64,000 nucleotides of DNA from Imbricaverruca yamaguchii (taxonomy: Eukaryota; Arthropoda; Thecostraca; Neoverrucidae): contig JAOTOL010001621.1 of assembly GCA_034440575.1 (NCBI GenBank), positions 186,001-250,000 on the forward strand. Reading direction: 5' to 3'. Positions 36,331-47,627 of this stretch are shown in pieces (position 1 is the stretch's first letter; each line of letters begins with the position of its first letter). A program made the position numbers and the translations under genes. The notes beneath the pieces were generated by a model. The model worked only from the letters and a program-made list of their open reading frames with translations, did not search any database and was not told where the DNA came from.

Positions 36331-37220
36331 GGCTGCATCCAATGCCCCCTTCGGTACGCCACTAGCCACAGGTAAGCTCGAGGACTATAATTAAGCTCAG
36401 GTGGATTTTTTCCCCACACGTGGAGGCAGCCTCATCGGGTCGGACCGCTGAGGCGAACTCTCGCACCACACGTGGGAGTAGTCTTGTTCGGGCGGACTCT
36501 CTCTCACACGTGGGAGTAGCCTCGTTCGGGCTTCGCGCTCGCTCGCAAGCCGACAACTGTGCAGGGGGCTAATCAGAGGCGACCGCAGCATGTGAACGCC
36601 GACAGAAAGACGCCGACAAAAACGCCGCTGGCCGTGCGGTTTGGCGCAGGTGGCAGGCTGTTTGTGGCGTGTCGGCGGTTTTGCCGCCGTCTGAGTAGCG
36701 CTGCGCTTTAGAGCTGTCCGCCTTCGGTGGCAGCCCTTGATTAATGCCGGAACTCATTGGCGGTGTTTTGCGACGAGCCGCTGCGCGGGCATGGGTGTCG
36801 CCGCGGGTTTTGATCGGGAGAGGGCTTTTAGGTACATGTGTTTGCATACAACGCCAGATGCTGTGGCATTTCTAAACAAACTTCACGAAGTTTGGGCACG
36901 CTGCCAACTTCACCGCCGTGGCGACGCCCATGTGTGTGTGGACTAGGGAAATCATTTGATATATACGTAAAAAGCAGCGACTAGATAGCAAGCTCGTGCT
37001 GATATATCTTGTAGATGTGAAGGATATTTTTTCTGAAGTGAATACTTTAAGCATGATTCGATATGCCACCAGCTTTTGAAAGCACTCTTTCTATCACACA
37101 CTGAAGCTAAAGCACAAGGCATATTGGACACTTCTACGCTCTCGGACTGATATTTCAGGGGTTTCTTTTCACACGCGCCCTGGAAGGCCTCTGAAAATTA
37201 CGCGCACTGGAGTGGTGGAA
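36331..37220. other. Unassigned, with a short 38-bp repeat
   Basis: At 36410-36545 ACACGTGGGAGTAGCCTCGT is repeated three times. The rest shows no recognisable gene. 37030-37090 (TTTTCTGAAGTGAATACTTT, AGCATGATTCGATATGCCACCAG) is repeated at 38665-38715, so it belongs to a dispersed repeat. Confidence 0.5.
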
Positions 37221-37299
37221 GTGGGGGGTGGGTTCAGTCCCCTCTGAGATCTCGGCTCCTATTCAGGCTGGAGAAACGAATTTCGCAGGGTGGATGGGT

Positions 37300-37666
37300 A
37301 CGGTAATGAACACAGTTGTGTGCAAATTTCATGACCTTAGATCAATATCTTCAAGGTCAAATGAGGTCACATATGTCAAAATGTACTTGCTTTGCGTGGC
37401 TTGGCTTGCCACTGTTGTGGATCGCTGTGATTGTGTTTAAATGCTCCAAAATGAGCATCAGTGATGTTTTGGACATTATTAATGATGCAATACGAATGCT
37501 AGACCCGGCATTTGACCTCAGGTTCCCTATATAGCAGCACTTTATCAGGTCATTACCTACTCCAGTTACCGGAACCGGGCCACCCGCCCGACTGCTCCCT
37601 CGGGCGGCTCGGCGCAATCGGCTTCGCAAAGAAAGGGGTGAAGTACATGAATAAAGTATGGAAACG

Positions 37667-37708
<42 letters not shown>

Positions 37709-37734
37709 CATAGCGTTTCCATACTTTATTCATG

Positions 37735-37799
<65 letters not shown>

Positions 37800-38095
37800 C
37801 ATTTCCATACTTTATGCATGTACTTCGCTCCTTTCTTCGCGAAACCGATTGCGCCGAGCCGCCCGACGGGGCGGACCGAAATAATGCAATCTATGGCAAC
37901 CACTGCTTGTCATAGATACACAATGACAAACAGTGGTTTTCAGGATGTGAAGGGAGTAACATGCAATGTGACATCAATCAAATGACAGTCATTTACATTT
38001 ATGAAAACATTTCAGTTGACTAAGTTTGGTACCATTAACCTGTCATGAACTTGACCTGACTTGCCCTCGGTGACCTAACATGACCTTGGAGCTAT
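37300..38095. mobile_element. AGGTCA-rich element with a central inverted repeat around TA tracts
   Basis: Both flanks carry words of the TGACCT/AGGTCA type seen in the piggyBac-type MITE family. In the middle, 37595-37670 (GGCTCGGCGCAATCGGCTTC through TAAAGTATGGAAACGC) is repeated inverted at 37797-37865. A second inverted copy of the TAAAGTATGGAAACGC end lies at 37709-37730, between two TA tracts (37670-37707, 37738-37798). The structure could extrude a long hairpin. Element ends are not defined. Confidence 0.6.
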
Positions 38096-38279
38096 ATAGC
38101 ATAACAATATACATCACACAAGTCTTGTGTGCATAGCATACACAATATGCATCACACGCAGTCATCACACCCTGAAGGAGGCGCTCTTACTAGCGTTAGC
38201 TATATTCTCGCGAAAAGTAATGTCTACATGCTCTCCTTCTGGTGGTTTCAGTCGGTACTGGGTTACGGGAGTGAGGGTC

Positions 38280-38480
38280 AAACGTGCACCAGGTATGCGC
38301 TATGCACCAGTTACACTACGCACCGGCTACACTTCGTACCGGTTGCAATACGTACCGGCTAAACTATGTACCGGTTACACTATGTACCGGATACACTATG
38401 TACAGGCTACACTGTGCACTGGCCATACTGTGTACCGGCTACACTACTTGCCGGCTACACTATGCACTGGCTACATTTTG
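38280..38480. repeat. 17-18 bp minisatellite
   Basis: About 11 copies of CTATGTACCGGTTACA-type units. Confidence 0.9.
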
Positions 38481-39720
38481 TTCATCGGCGCAGGCGTGTG
38501 AATGGTGCAGGTGTGGCGTTGTCGGGAAACCGGTCAAGCAACGGAGTCATTAGGAAACACTGGCTTGATTATACTCCGATTACAAGCAAAATATTTGGAA
38601 ATTAACATAGGAAGTGCTTTGTGTGAATATCCCGCTTCATTGCGGTCTACACCGTGCCTTGTATTTTTTTCTGAAGTGAATACTTTAAGCATAATTCGAC
38701 ATGCCACCAGCGTTTAAAAGTACTCTTTCTAACACACTGGATTAGCTTCAAATGGCATCGACCAGTGGCCAGTGGGTCAGTGGCATGCCTGAACAGCTGA
38801 CAATTTGACACGTGACAATGATGACATGATTTGGTAATACATTGCCAGACATTCTGCCCTGGATATCTGGCAAGGTGCTCTGGCACACTGATAACAAATC
38901 TGCATAATTAGAAATGAGTTCGTATCTGGCAATCAGTTTTTACTGAACTTCGTCATTTTCCGATGATCAGCCATCCTGCGCCAATATTGACTCGCTGAGA
39001 GGTGGTCTCAAACAGGTCACATGGGGCTCTATTTTACCGGTCAGGTGCTTACGAACTTCACATGCCAGCGCATCATGGATTATTGTACCCAGTGTTACCA
39101 GCCGATTGATAGGTGCCGGAAGTGTTCAATAATCCAACGAATGTAGATATGAATTACTGCAAAAGCCCTGCATAGGATGTAGATGCCAAGTTACCTGAGT
39201 ATGGTTGTAGCTGTGCATGCCAAGTACCAGCCTCTCCCAGGGTATGGTGGTGGTCATGTCAAATACATATCAAGTCATGTCAAATCGCAACCCTTTATGT
39301 GATGGCAGATTCATGCATGCGTCCCACGTCTCACCACACTTATCTTGAAATGTCTCCGCATCTGTTTACATTTCACATGTTCGGTACGCGTATGAAGTAG
39401 GAGTCACTCCAAGAGTATGACGGTGGCTGTACGTGTGAAGAGCCCTTCCAAGACATGGCTGCCGCTGCGGCGCGTGGTCGTGCCTTCCTCCGGATCTGGT
39501 GGCGGCTGTGCGTGCAGAGTTCCAGCCGCCTGGTTGCCCCACTGGATAGAGAGCTAGCCTGCAAGTGTCCTCCCGTCTTGGCACAGCGGGCTCGGGTCGC
39601 TTCACGTGCTCACTATTGACGCTTCCAGTTGGGTTGGTCAGTTGGCAACTGGCCAGGCAATGTCGCGGGCGCAGACACCAGGCGGCCGTTCCCTCTTCGT
39701 GGGCACGGTAGTCGTTGGTC
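38481..39720. other. Unassigned sequence
   Basis: No recognised gene. Contains the second copy (38665-38715) of the dispersed piece noted at 37030-37090. Confidence 0.4.
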
Positions 39721-39721
39721 G

Positions 39722-40035
39722 CCGCCAGATCTGGCGGCCACTATACGTGTGAGGTCGGGGCCTTCCTCCAGATCTGGCGGCGACCATACGTGTGAGGTCG
39801 GGGCCTTCCTCCGGATCTGGCGGCGACCATACGTGTGAGGTCGGGGCCTTCCTCCGGATCTGGCGTGTGGTCGGGGCCTTCCTCCAGATTGGCGGCGACC
39901 ATACGTGGAGGTCGGGGCCTTCCTCCGGATCTGGCGGCGACCATACGTGTGAGGTCGGGGCCTTCCTCCGGATCTGGCGGCGACCATACGTGTGAGGTCG
40001 GGACCTTCCTCCGGATCTGACGGCGACTGTACGCG
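39722..40035. repeat. 43-bp minisatellite, about seven copies
   Basis: Unit around CTTCCTCCGGATCTGGCGGC then GACCATACGTGTGAGGTCGG. One copy is shortened. Flanking sequence (39430-39500) holds degraded relatives. Confidence 0.9.
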
Positions 40036-40440
40036 CGAAGTCGGAATCTTCCTCAGAGTATGATGAGCTTGTTGTCTTGTGTACTATATTTATATAGGTA
40101 CGTGTATGAGAATGTATCAAACGAGAGTACAAACAAGGCGTACCGCACACAGCTAGTTCTAGAATACATACAACCACACGGTACAGTGTATAATACAGAC
40201 ATGAAAGACGTTCGGTCACGCGTGCGCACTGTAAAAGTGACTAAGTGTATGACTAGACAAGTTACCAAACCCGACTCGAGAGTCAAAATCATCGAGCAAA
40301 ATACAGCTTAGAACAGGCGTAAGCATCCCGAAAATTCCTTCGTATATACACTTGGAGTCGGTTCACGTGAAGCGAGTTTTACAACGCCTAGCTTGCATGC
40401 ATTACAACCTGTGACTATAACACTAATAACACTGACAACC
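40036..40440. other. Unassigned sequence
   Basis: No gene recognised. Confidence 0.4.
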
Positions 40441-40442
40441 CT

Positions 40443-40800
40443 CCACACATGCTGTACCTGCCAAACAACACACATGCTGCATCTGCCAAGCACCACGCAT
40501 GCTGTACCTGTCAAACACTACACATGCTGTACCTGTCAAACATTACACATGCTGTACCTGCCAAACATCACACATGCTGTACCTGCCAAACACCACACAT
40601 GCTGTACCTGCCAAACCCCACATATGTTGTACCTGCCAAACACCACAATGCTGTACCTGCCAAACACCACACATGGTGTACCTGCCAAACAGCACACATG
40701 CTGTACCTGCCAAACACCACACATGGTGTACCTGCCAAATACCACACATGCTGCATCTACCAAACACCACACATGGTGTACCTGTTAAACACCACACGTG
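40443..40800. repeat. 25-bp minisatellite, about 14 copies
   Basis: Unit around ACATGCTGTACCTGCCAAAC plus ACCAC. Apparent proteins with CCTCQT repeats derive from it. Confidence 0.95.
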
Positions 40801-43400
40801 CAGTTAGCACTGTCTATTGACTAAGACTAACTACCATTTTATCAGCGGTTTGCTTGTTCCGCTTGGCTCACGTGAAAGACTTCGAAGTGATATAAATAGA
40901 CGAATATTTGGTTATGTTACACCTAACTTAGCATATTGTCCACTAAGTTGATTCAGTAACACCAGCGACCGAACGCGGCTTAGCTCCCGACTGCTTCGCT
41001 AATGACACGAATGACATTGTAATATCCATTTTTTCCAGGTTACAAACACACCGGACCAGAAGCGGAGAATAGAAATCTTCTCCCCAGATGACCTCACTTG
41101 GTTGGTTATGGTCACTTGGTACAAGTTCAGGTTTTAAAATTACTGGCATATAATGCATGCATTGACCAACACCTAAGTTTTATGTTAATCTAATGCCCTT
41201 GTTTACAGTAAAAATGTGCACTCTTGGAGTCACCTCAAATATTTCCACTTGGCATGACATGTGATCTCATAGGCAGATTATGTCAAATTATACCAACATG
41301 CAAAATTATGTCGCATATGCGAATATTTACGTCATATTTGTCAAGATCCTTGCGGAAATGTTTCCTGGAAAACGGATCGCACCATATGCTAAATCAAAAC
41401 CTCAATTTCACCTCCTCCCTACATGTGACCTTACTTGACCCGAGACCAGGAAGTGATATCATCGGCAATTTTAAGTGCATACTGCATGTGTTCAACCACA
41501 GCTGAGATAATATATTACCATAATGCCCTAGCTTGGTTTCAGAATGTCAGCTCTCGAAAAGAGTCAATCATATTTATTTGACATGACCTGTGACCTCAAA
41601 ACTGGCCTCCAGGTAGACAAAGACTTATCGATAAAAGCTACGGGGTTATCGCATGCCAATTGAGTCGGTGCAATCGACCCATTAGTTGCGAAGATGCAAT
41701 AGGGGCCCCTTCCCCATTGAGTCGTGTGAGTGGAAAACCCCAGTGACTGCCGGGTTAAGTTGTAATGTTGAAAATCCATGGACGTGCTGATGGTCCAATA
41801 CATCGCAGCGCGATCTATCAGAAGGCGTGGCTCCATGGCAAGCTAGAGGCCTGGGAAGCCGTGCCGATGTTTTAGACATATCCGCATTAAATGCTGTTGG
41901 TCTTTGTGCCAGCTTGGTGCACATCCCGGCCAGAATATATAGTTGGCTACGTTTTCCACAATGTCATTGATGCAGAATAAATGACTAGAATGCTTCTGTA
42001 AGCTGTACAGTACAACATGAACATGAAAGACAAGGAATTGCACACACATACTTACACTATAACACCGACACCAGCGTGGCTAAAATACAATCTATGGATT
42101 GATTCACACGTAAGCAGTTCATGTTTCTTGACAAGGTGCTGTTTCACCGCTCACCTTGAGAAACACTCGCACAAGTCTGTGCAGGACGTGCCATTACACA
42201 CCCGCACACTCGTACTTAGCGGCTAAGAGGCTAAGAGTCTATGCGGGTCAGTTCGGGTCTGGAAGAGATACCCAGCAATTGGCTGCCAGTCTTACGGCGC
42301 GTGTTCACGAACTTGGAAGTCGACACCCGATCGCCGCACTTGACAACGTTCAACGGTTCCAGGCGCCGAGTCAGCCCAGTCGCCGTCGGCCGGATCCCGT
42401 GTAGGCCGGGGGCGTGACCGCTCGGCGAGCCGCCCTCGACAGTTCGCTGATTAGTGGTCAGATATTTAACCTGGGCACCCGACCTCTGAATGGATCATGA
42501 CCGCTTCGCACGCGAATGCCTGACCAGTCAGATTCAAAGAGCTTCGTTGGCGTCTGGAGTCTGAACCTGGAGTGCCACAGCTCGGGATCGGCGGATCCTG
42601 AGCACGTGGCCCTTTAGCGCTTGAGGGCTCGCCCCAGCAGGACTGTGATGCCGCACACGATACCCCAGCCGATGACTCGGGACAGCATCGGTACCCAGCC
42701 GCCGAGGTCGTCCTGGTCTCCGACATGCTGCCGCCCCTGCCGACGTCCCAGAGGTCGGGTCAGGAGTCAGGCACATCTGGCACTCCTGCAAGCGTCTCGA
42801 GAGTCAGGTCAGAGGTCAGGCACACCCGCCCACACATACTGTCGGCCCAGAGGTCAGGTCAGAGGTCACACATCTGTCAGTCCTGTAGACGTCTCAACGG
42901 CCAGATCAGAAGGCAGATACACCCGCCCGCACATGACGACGTAACAGGGGTCACTATGTCAGACGCAGTCACAACTGTCCTTACAGAAATTGCGTGCTCT
43001 CACGGGCACGCGGCAGCTGAGTGGAACACATCGATCCAATGCGTGCCCAAGTATGATATCGCTAGACGTGCGCGGCCACTCCCATCTGCTCACTTTTGTC
43101 CAGTCTACACAACAACTCGCTGTTTTCCTGAGCTGTGACAAGCCCAGCACGGCACAGTATTACCACCGCCCGACAAAAAGTATCGGGGCCACAGTGATCA
43201 GCGCGCGTCGGGTCGCGTCACGGAAGTGATGCTGTTTTCCGCTCCGGCTGCCGACTAAGCGAGCGGTGGTTTTTGCCGGAGGTCGCCGGCAGCGGCGGCC
43301 CGGCTGCCGGCGACCTCCGGTGTCGTGTCGCGCGCCGGTCGGCCGGTGGTGCACAAAATACGCCGCCGCGAGGCCAGTCGGCCGGCTGGCTGTTGGCGCC
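40801..43400. other. Unassigned sequence, partly AGGTCA-rich
   Basis: 41080-41600 carries TGACCTCACTT-type words as in the piggyBac-type family but no clean ends. 42770-42900 repeats GAGGTCAGG(T/C) words. 43230-43330 is GC-rich with an inverted GCCGGAGGTCGCCGGCAGC / GCTGCCGGCGACCTCCGG pair. No gene can be supported. Confidence 0.45.
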
Positions 43401-43424
43401 GTCACAGCCGTCCACAGGACAATC

Positions 43425-44385
43425 ACAGGGGTGTCTGGCAGACCATAGGCGAGAAGTCCAGGGAGACCACAGGACAATCACAGGGGTGTCTGGCAGACCA
43501 TAGGCGAGGAGTCCAGGGAGACCACTGGACAATCACAGGGGTGTCTGGCAGACCATAGGCGAGAAGTCCAGGGAGACCACAGGACAATCACAGGGGTGTC
43601 TGGCAGACCATAGGCGAGAAGTCCAGGGAGACCACAGGAGTGTCTGGCAGACCATAGGCGAGAAGTCGAGGGAGACCACAGGACAATCACAGGGGTGTCT
43701 GGCAGACCATAGGCGAGGAGTCCAGGGAGACCACAGGACAATCACAGGGGTGTCTGGCAGACCATAGGCGAGAAGTCCAGGGAGACCACAGGACAATCAC
43801 AGGGGTGTCTGGCGGACCATAGGCGAGGAGTCGAGGGAGACTACAGGACAATCACAGGGGTGTCTGGCGAGCCATAGGTGAGAAGTCCAGGAGACCACAG
43901 GACAATCACAGGGGTGTCTGGCGGACCATAGGCGAGGAGTCCAGGGAGACCACAGGACAATCACAGGGGTGTCTGGCGGACCATAGGCGAGGAGTCGAGG
44001 GAGACCACAGGACAATCGCAGGGGTGTCTCATAGGCGAGGAGTCCAGGGAGACCACTGGACAATCACAGGGGTGTCTGGCAGACCATAGGCGAGAAGTCC
44101 AGGGAGACAGGACAAACGGGGGACTAGGGGGGGGAGACCACAGGACAATCACAGGGGTGTCTGGCAGACCATAGGCGAAGGAAAGGGTTCCTAGGGAGAC
44201 CACAGGACAATCACAGGGGTGTCTGGCAGACCATAGGCGAGAAGTCCAGGGAGACCACAGGACAATCACAGGGGTGTCTGGCAGACCATAGGCGAGAAGT
44301 CCAGGGAGACCACAGGACAATCACAGGGGTGTCTGGCAGACCATAGGCGACAAGTACCAGGGAGACCACAGAGGGACCACAGGGA
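43425..44385. repeat. 55-bp minisatellite, about 17 copies
   Basis: Unit containing GACCACAGGACAATCACAGG, GGTGTCTGGCAGACCATAGG and CGAGAAGTCCAGGGA. Some copies have internal deletions. Confidence 0.95.
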
Positions 44386-45250
44386 TGTCATAGGAAGACG
44401 TGGTGAGGTTCTGAGTATCTCACAGTCCTCGTGCAGGCATAGCTGTTTGCAGTCAACGTAACCGACGTGTCCGTAAGTCGAAATGCAACTGGATGGTACA
44501 TGTGTCGCCCAAAAACTCACTGCCAGGTAACCGTTCTGAGTAAATCGCCTTTCTAGGCGCCGCCAATGTATTAACGTCATTTTGAGAGAGGATGAAAAGA
44601 CCAAAATAACATTTCGTGTTCTTCTGATCATGCGCCACTTATGAAATGCGTACACACTGCCTTGCTGAACATTCGTTTTTTTTCTCGAATACAAAGCAAC
44701 GAAATTACTGCATGTGCAAATTTCGTCTCAATGCGTGAGTCTAATGAGAATAGGAACTGATGCTTGACAGCATTGATGTTTCATTGATGTACTGACGTGT
44801 TAAGAAGCAGCAATTCATAAGCTGTTTGCCAGATCGAACATCATATCAGAGACGCAGAAAGTGGGGGAATAAAACACGGTGAAGGGGCTACAAGCGACTT
44901 ATCACCTGGTAAATGGTGTCATTTATCGTGTGTAACCGCCTGTTATATCATTCAGATCTCGTTTAAGACGGAAAATTCAACAAATAATACGGGTGGCGGT
45001 CCGTTGCGGCTTTTTGGTTGGGTTCTGATGTGCTGATGCGAGTGAAAACTCACTGCACGTCTAGTTTTCCAATTACTCAACAGAAAAAGTAAGCAGCAAC
45101 CTGTAGACAAATGGCAAATTGACCTCACTAGCTTCTTACCTAACTGAGGACTCCTGTGACTGCTTATTCTACTAATATGTGGTGGTGACCACCTACAACA
45201 AAAATAATGGTTGAACAAATTACAAGCAGCTAAGGGCTGTTACCCATATT
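44386..45250. other. Unassigned; possible downstream intron of the BH3-motif gene
   Basis: If the minus-strand exon at 45984-46420 is real, this lies downstream and could hold intron or a later exon. No hydrophobic tail-anchor exon or clear continuation was identified. Confidence 0.3.
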
Positions 45251-45253
45251 TGG

Positions 45254-45983
45254 TCGAATTGTTGCGTGTCGACGTGATGGACTCACCACCAGTCTAGTGA
45301 TGTGAAGTTGGTCGACGTGATGGACTCACCACCAGTCTAGTGATGTGGAGGTGGTCGACGTGATGGACTCACCACCAGTCTAGTGATGTGAAGTTGGTCG
45401 ACGTGATGGACTCACCACCAGTCTAGTGATGTGGAGGTGGTCGACGTGATGGACTCACCACCAGTCTAGTGATGTGGAGGTGGTCGGCGTGATGGACTCA
45501 CCACCAGTCTAGTGATGTGGAGGTGGTCGGCGTGATGGACTCACCACCAGTCTAGTGATGTGGAGGTGGTCGACGTGATGGACTCACCACCAGTCTAGTG
45601 ATGTGGAGGTGGTAGTATGGTGGTCGACGTGATGGACTCACCACCAGTCTAGTGATGTGGAGGTGGTCGGCGTGATGGACTCACCACCAGTCTAGTGATG
45701 TGGAGGTGGTCGACGTGATGGACTCACCACCAGTCTAGTGATGTGGAGGTGGTCGGCGTGATGGACTCACCACCAGTCTAGTGATGTGAAGTTGGTCGAC
45801 GTGATGGACTCACCACCAGTCTAGTGATGTGGAGGTGGTCAGTGATGGACTCACCACCAGTCTAGTGATGTGGAGGTGGTCGGCGTGATGGACTCACCAC
45901 CAGTCTAGTGATGTGGAGGTGGTCGGCGTGATGGACTCACCACCAGTCTAGTGATGTGGAGGTGGTCGGCGTGATGGACTCAC
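45254..45983. repeat. 43-bp minisatellite derived from an exon end and its 5' splice site
   Basis: About 17 copies of a unit around GTCGACGTGATGGACTCACC then ACCAGTCTAGTGATGTGGAGGTG. Read on the minus strand, each unit is the last 30 nt of the adjoining BH3-motif exon followed by GTGAGTCC, a strong 5' splice-site match. The array therefore multiplies a potential donor site. Between copies only GTCGGC/GTCGAC and GGAGGTG/GAAGTTG vary noticeably. Confidence 0.9.
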
Positions 45984-46420
45984 CACCAGTCTAGTGATGT
46001 GGAGGTGGTCGGCGATGCGGCGCAGGTCGCGGCCCACCTGGCGCAGCGAGTTGGACACGGAGAGCTTGCGCAGCCGGTCGGCCAGAGGCGCCGGCCGAGC
46101 GGGGGCGCTGACCCGCCGAGCCGGCCGCTGTGTCAGCCGCGGCGCCTCGGGCAGCGCCAGCTGACCCTGCCGCCGGGTCAGCTGGCGCACCCGCTGGATG
46201 TGGCTCAGTCTCAGCTGCAGGGACACCAGCTCGTCACGGCTCGGCTCGAGGCCAGCGGCCGGGCCGTGGGCCGGGCCCGGTGCCGGTCTCGGTCCCGGCG
46301 CCAGTCGAGCTCGCTCCCGGTCGTCGTCCGCGGCCAGCAGCAGGTCTGGCAAGCCACACGGAGCAGACGTCTTCTTCAGGCGCGGCCACACTTGTATTGG
46401 CTGCTCCATGGTGGCGAATC
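45984..46420 (-). CDS. Candidate first coding exon with a BH3 motif (BH3-only-like protein)
   Basis: On the minus strand a CAATTCACAG acceptor is followed by GCCACCATGG (ATG at 46409-46407), a perfect Kozak context. A frame of exactly 142 codons runs to CTGGTG/GTGAGT at 45984/45983. The protein is proline/arginine/alanine-rich (38-60, 88-110) and ends with LRQVGRDLRRIADHLH (122-137). This fits the BH3 pattern of hydrophobics at 125, 129, 132 and 136, with small-Asp (A133-D134) after the third. Known BH3-only proteins use this helix to bind Bcl-2 relatives at mitochondria and promote apoptosis. If splicing does not occur the frame ends 12 codons later at 45948. No membrane tail is seen. The BH3 call rests on a short motif; a low-complexity open frame remains possible. 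Confidence 0.45.
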
Positions 46421-46478
46421 CTGTGAATTGGAATGATCTGCTTATCAAAAGTGTGCCTGCAGGCACCACCGTGGCACC

Positions 46479-46511
<33 letters not shown>

Positions 46512-46555
46512 CTCGTGGGCCACATATCGTCATCCATCCCGCCCGCATCCTTTGT
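46421..46555. other. Upstream intron or leader of the BH3 exon, with (TA)n
   Basis: A (TA)n tract at 46480-46505 lies about 70 bp upstream of the exon on the minus strand. No promoter can be assigned with confidence. Confidence 0.4.
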
Positions 46556-46698
46556 CATGGAGCGAGGGGTGGATGAGTTGCTAAGGTGCTGAGCTCTGGA
46601 TATCAAGGTTCCGAGTTCAGCACTCGCAGAACTCGGAACATCTCTCATTTCCGCGCCCGACCGGCGAAGCAGTGGGGGCGCCACGCCTATCGTGCATA
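46556..46698 (+). mobile_element. tRNA-derived SINE abutting the viral left terminus
   Basis: GGATGAGTTGCTAAGGTGCT (A-box-like) is followed at tRNA-like spacing by GGTTCCGAGTTCAGCACTC (B-box-like). The body then ends in GTGCATAAAATAAA. The AAATAAA tail overlaps the outermost bases of the viral left palindrome, so the junction has a few bases of shared sequence. Confidence 0.55.
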
Positions 46699-47031
46699 AA
46701 ATAAACCTCAGATCACTCACCTCCATCGATGAACACCAACAGCACCTTCACGTGACAAACCACCAGAAGAAACTAAGTGCCCTTTATCCGGCATCAGCTA
46801 TTTGTACCATCCTCAAACAGTTTATTTTTTCGCGGGGGGGGGCTTTATGTACATAAAGTTTCGTACGAAATCTGGCGTACGCCAGACCCCCCCCCCGCGA
46901 AAAAATAAACTGTTTGAGGATGGTACAAATAGCTGATGCCGGATAAAGGGCACTTAGTTTCTTCTGGTGGTTTGTCACGTGAAGGTGCTGTTGGTGTTCA
47001 TCGATGGAGGTGAGTGATCTGAGGTTTATTT
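46699..47031. repeat. Left terminal palindrome with three-lobed tip
   Basis: The arms pair over about 140 nt (CTCAGATCACTCACCTCCAT with its complement, and so on to TTTTTTCGCGGGGGGG). The tip holds three small perfect palindromes side by side: CTTTATGTACATAAAG (46843-46858), TTTCGTACGAAA (46859-46870) and TCTGGCGTACGCCAGA (46871-46886). Folded, it would make a stem with three short arms, like the branched telomeres parvoviruses use to prime replication. G9 on one arm faces C10 on the other; this is the only obvious asymmetry. Confidence 0.9.
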
Positions 47032-47037
47032 CTTTTT

Positions 47038-47054
47038 AGGTGATGAGGTGAGGT
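47038..47054 (+). promoter_or_regulatory. GGTGA-repeat motif inside the left terminus
   Basis: AGGTGATGAGGTGAGGT lies just inside the left palindrome. Matching GGTGAGGTGA and GATGAGGTGAAG words lie in the right palindrome (49866-49875, 49908-49932). Short tandem motifs near the ends are where parvoviral NS1 is known to bind, so this is a candidate Rep-binding site by position only. Confidence 0.35.
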
Positions 47055-47057
47055 ATT

Positions 47058-47627
47058 TTGTGTTCTCCTCCTCTCGTGGAAAGAAACTATTCTCTTGCTC
47101 ACCAACTCCTTCATCTGTTCCAGAATGGAGTTCATGACGATATATCCGGTGCTGGGCCCTCTGGTGGAGTTTCAACCACGGAGCAAGAATCGCAATACGG
47201 TTCTGCACCAGAGGTCGTATGTAATTTCGATGACAGTTCCAGTGAATGTGGATATTCTGCCCTCGCTAAGGATTTATTTGAAGGAGGTTCCGCAGGAACA
47301 GTTGGAATCTCGGCACCCGTCTGTTCAAGTCTGGACTCTACCCATTTCGGATTTGACACGCAAGATGTTGTTAGTTCATGTAAACAACGTGTCGAGCTTC
47401 GTGACGAGGGATGCGTTGTGCCAGTGGTTGGGGGCAATACCTCAGATGTGGCTGATCACGGTGGGGATCAGGTGGTTCTCGGGCGCTTTGACGGTCGAGA
47501 ATTATCGCCCATCGAATATGAAGGAGGTAGGGATGGTGTTGAAAGGGAATTTGTCCCAGCGGAAGAAGGTGGAGATGGTGCCGTTCTGCCGGATAAAAGG
47601 CTAATTGATTTCCACCTGAACAAGTGA
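47058..47627 (+). pseudogene. NS1 amino-terminal-like frame, truncated
   Basis: The frame is open but has no ATG; an ATG at 47043 in phase meets TGA at once. It is rich in Gly, Ser, Asp and Glu (for example DDSSSECGYSALAKDLFEGG), as NS1 amino-terminal regions can be. From 47587 it reads into the inverted terminal copy and stops at 47625-47627, so its last 13 residues come from hairpin sequence. The expected HUH nickase motif is absent. It overlaps the NS2-like frame throughout. It may be NS1 cut before the nickase, or merely open by chance opposite a real NS2. Confidence 0.4.
47125..47604 (+). CDS. NS2-like protein
   Basis: The ATG at 47125 opens 159 codons overlapping the NS1-like frame, the arrangement of NS2 and NS1 in mosquito and shrimp parvoviruses. 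It has no recognised domain. The final few codons (after 47586) derive from the inverted terminal copy, so the natural C-terminus is probably lost or replaced. CATCTGTTCCAG just before the ATG resembles a 3' splice site. The function of NS2 in these viruses is poorly defined and cannot be read from the sequence. Confidence 0.45.
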   Translation: MEFMTIYPVLGPLVEFQPRSKNRNTVLHQRSYVISMTVPVNVDILPSLRIYLKEVPQEQLESRHPSVQVWTLPISDLTRKMLLVHVNNVSSFVTRDALCQWLGAIPQMWLITVGIRWFSGALTVENYRPSNMKEVGMVLKGNLSQRKKVEMVPFCRIKG

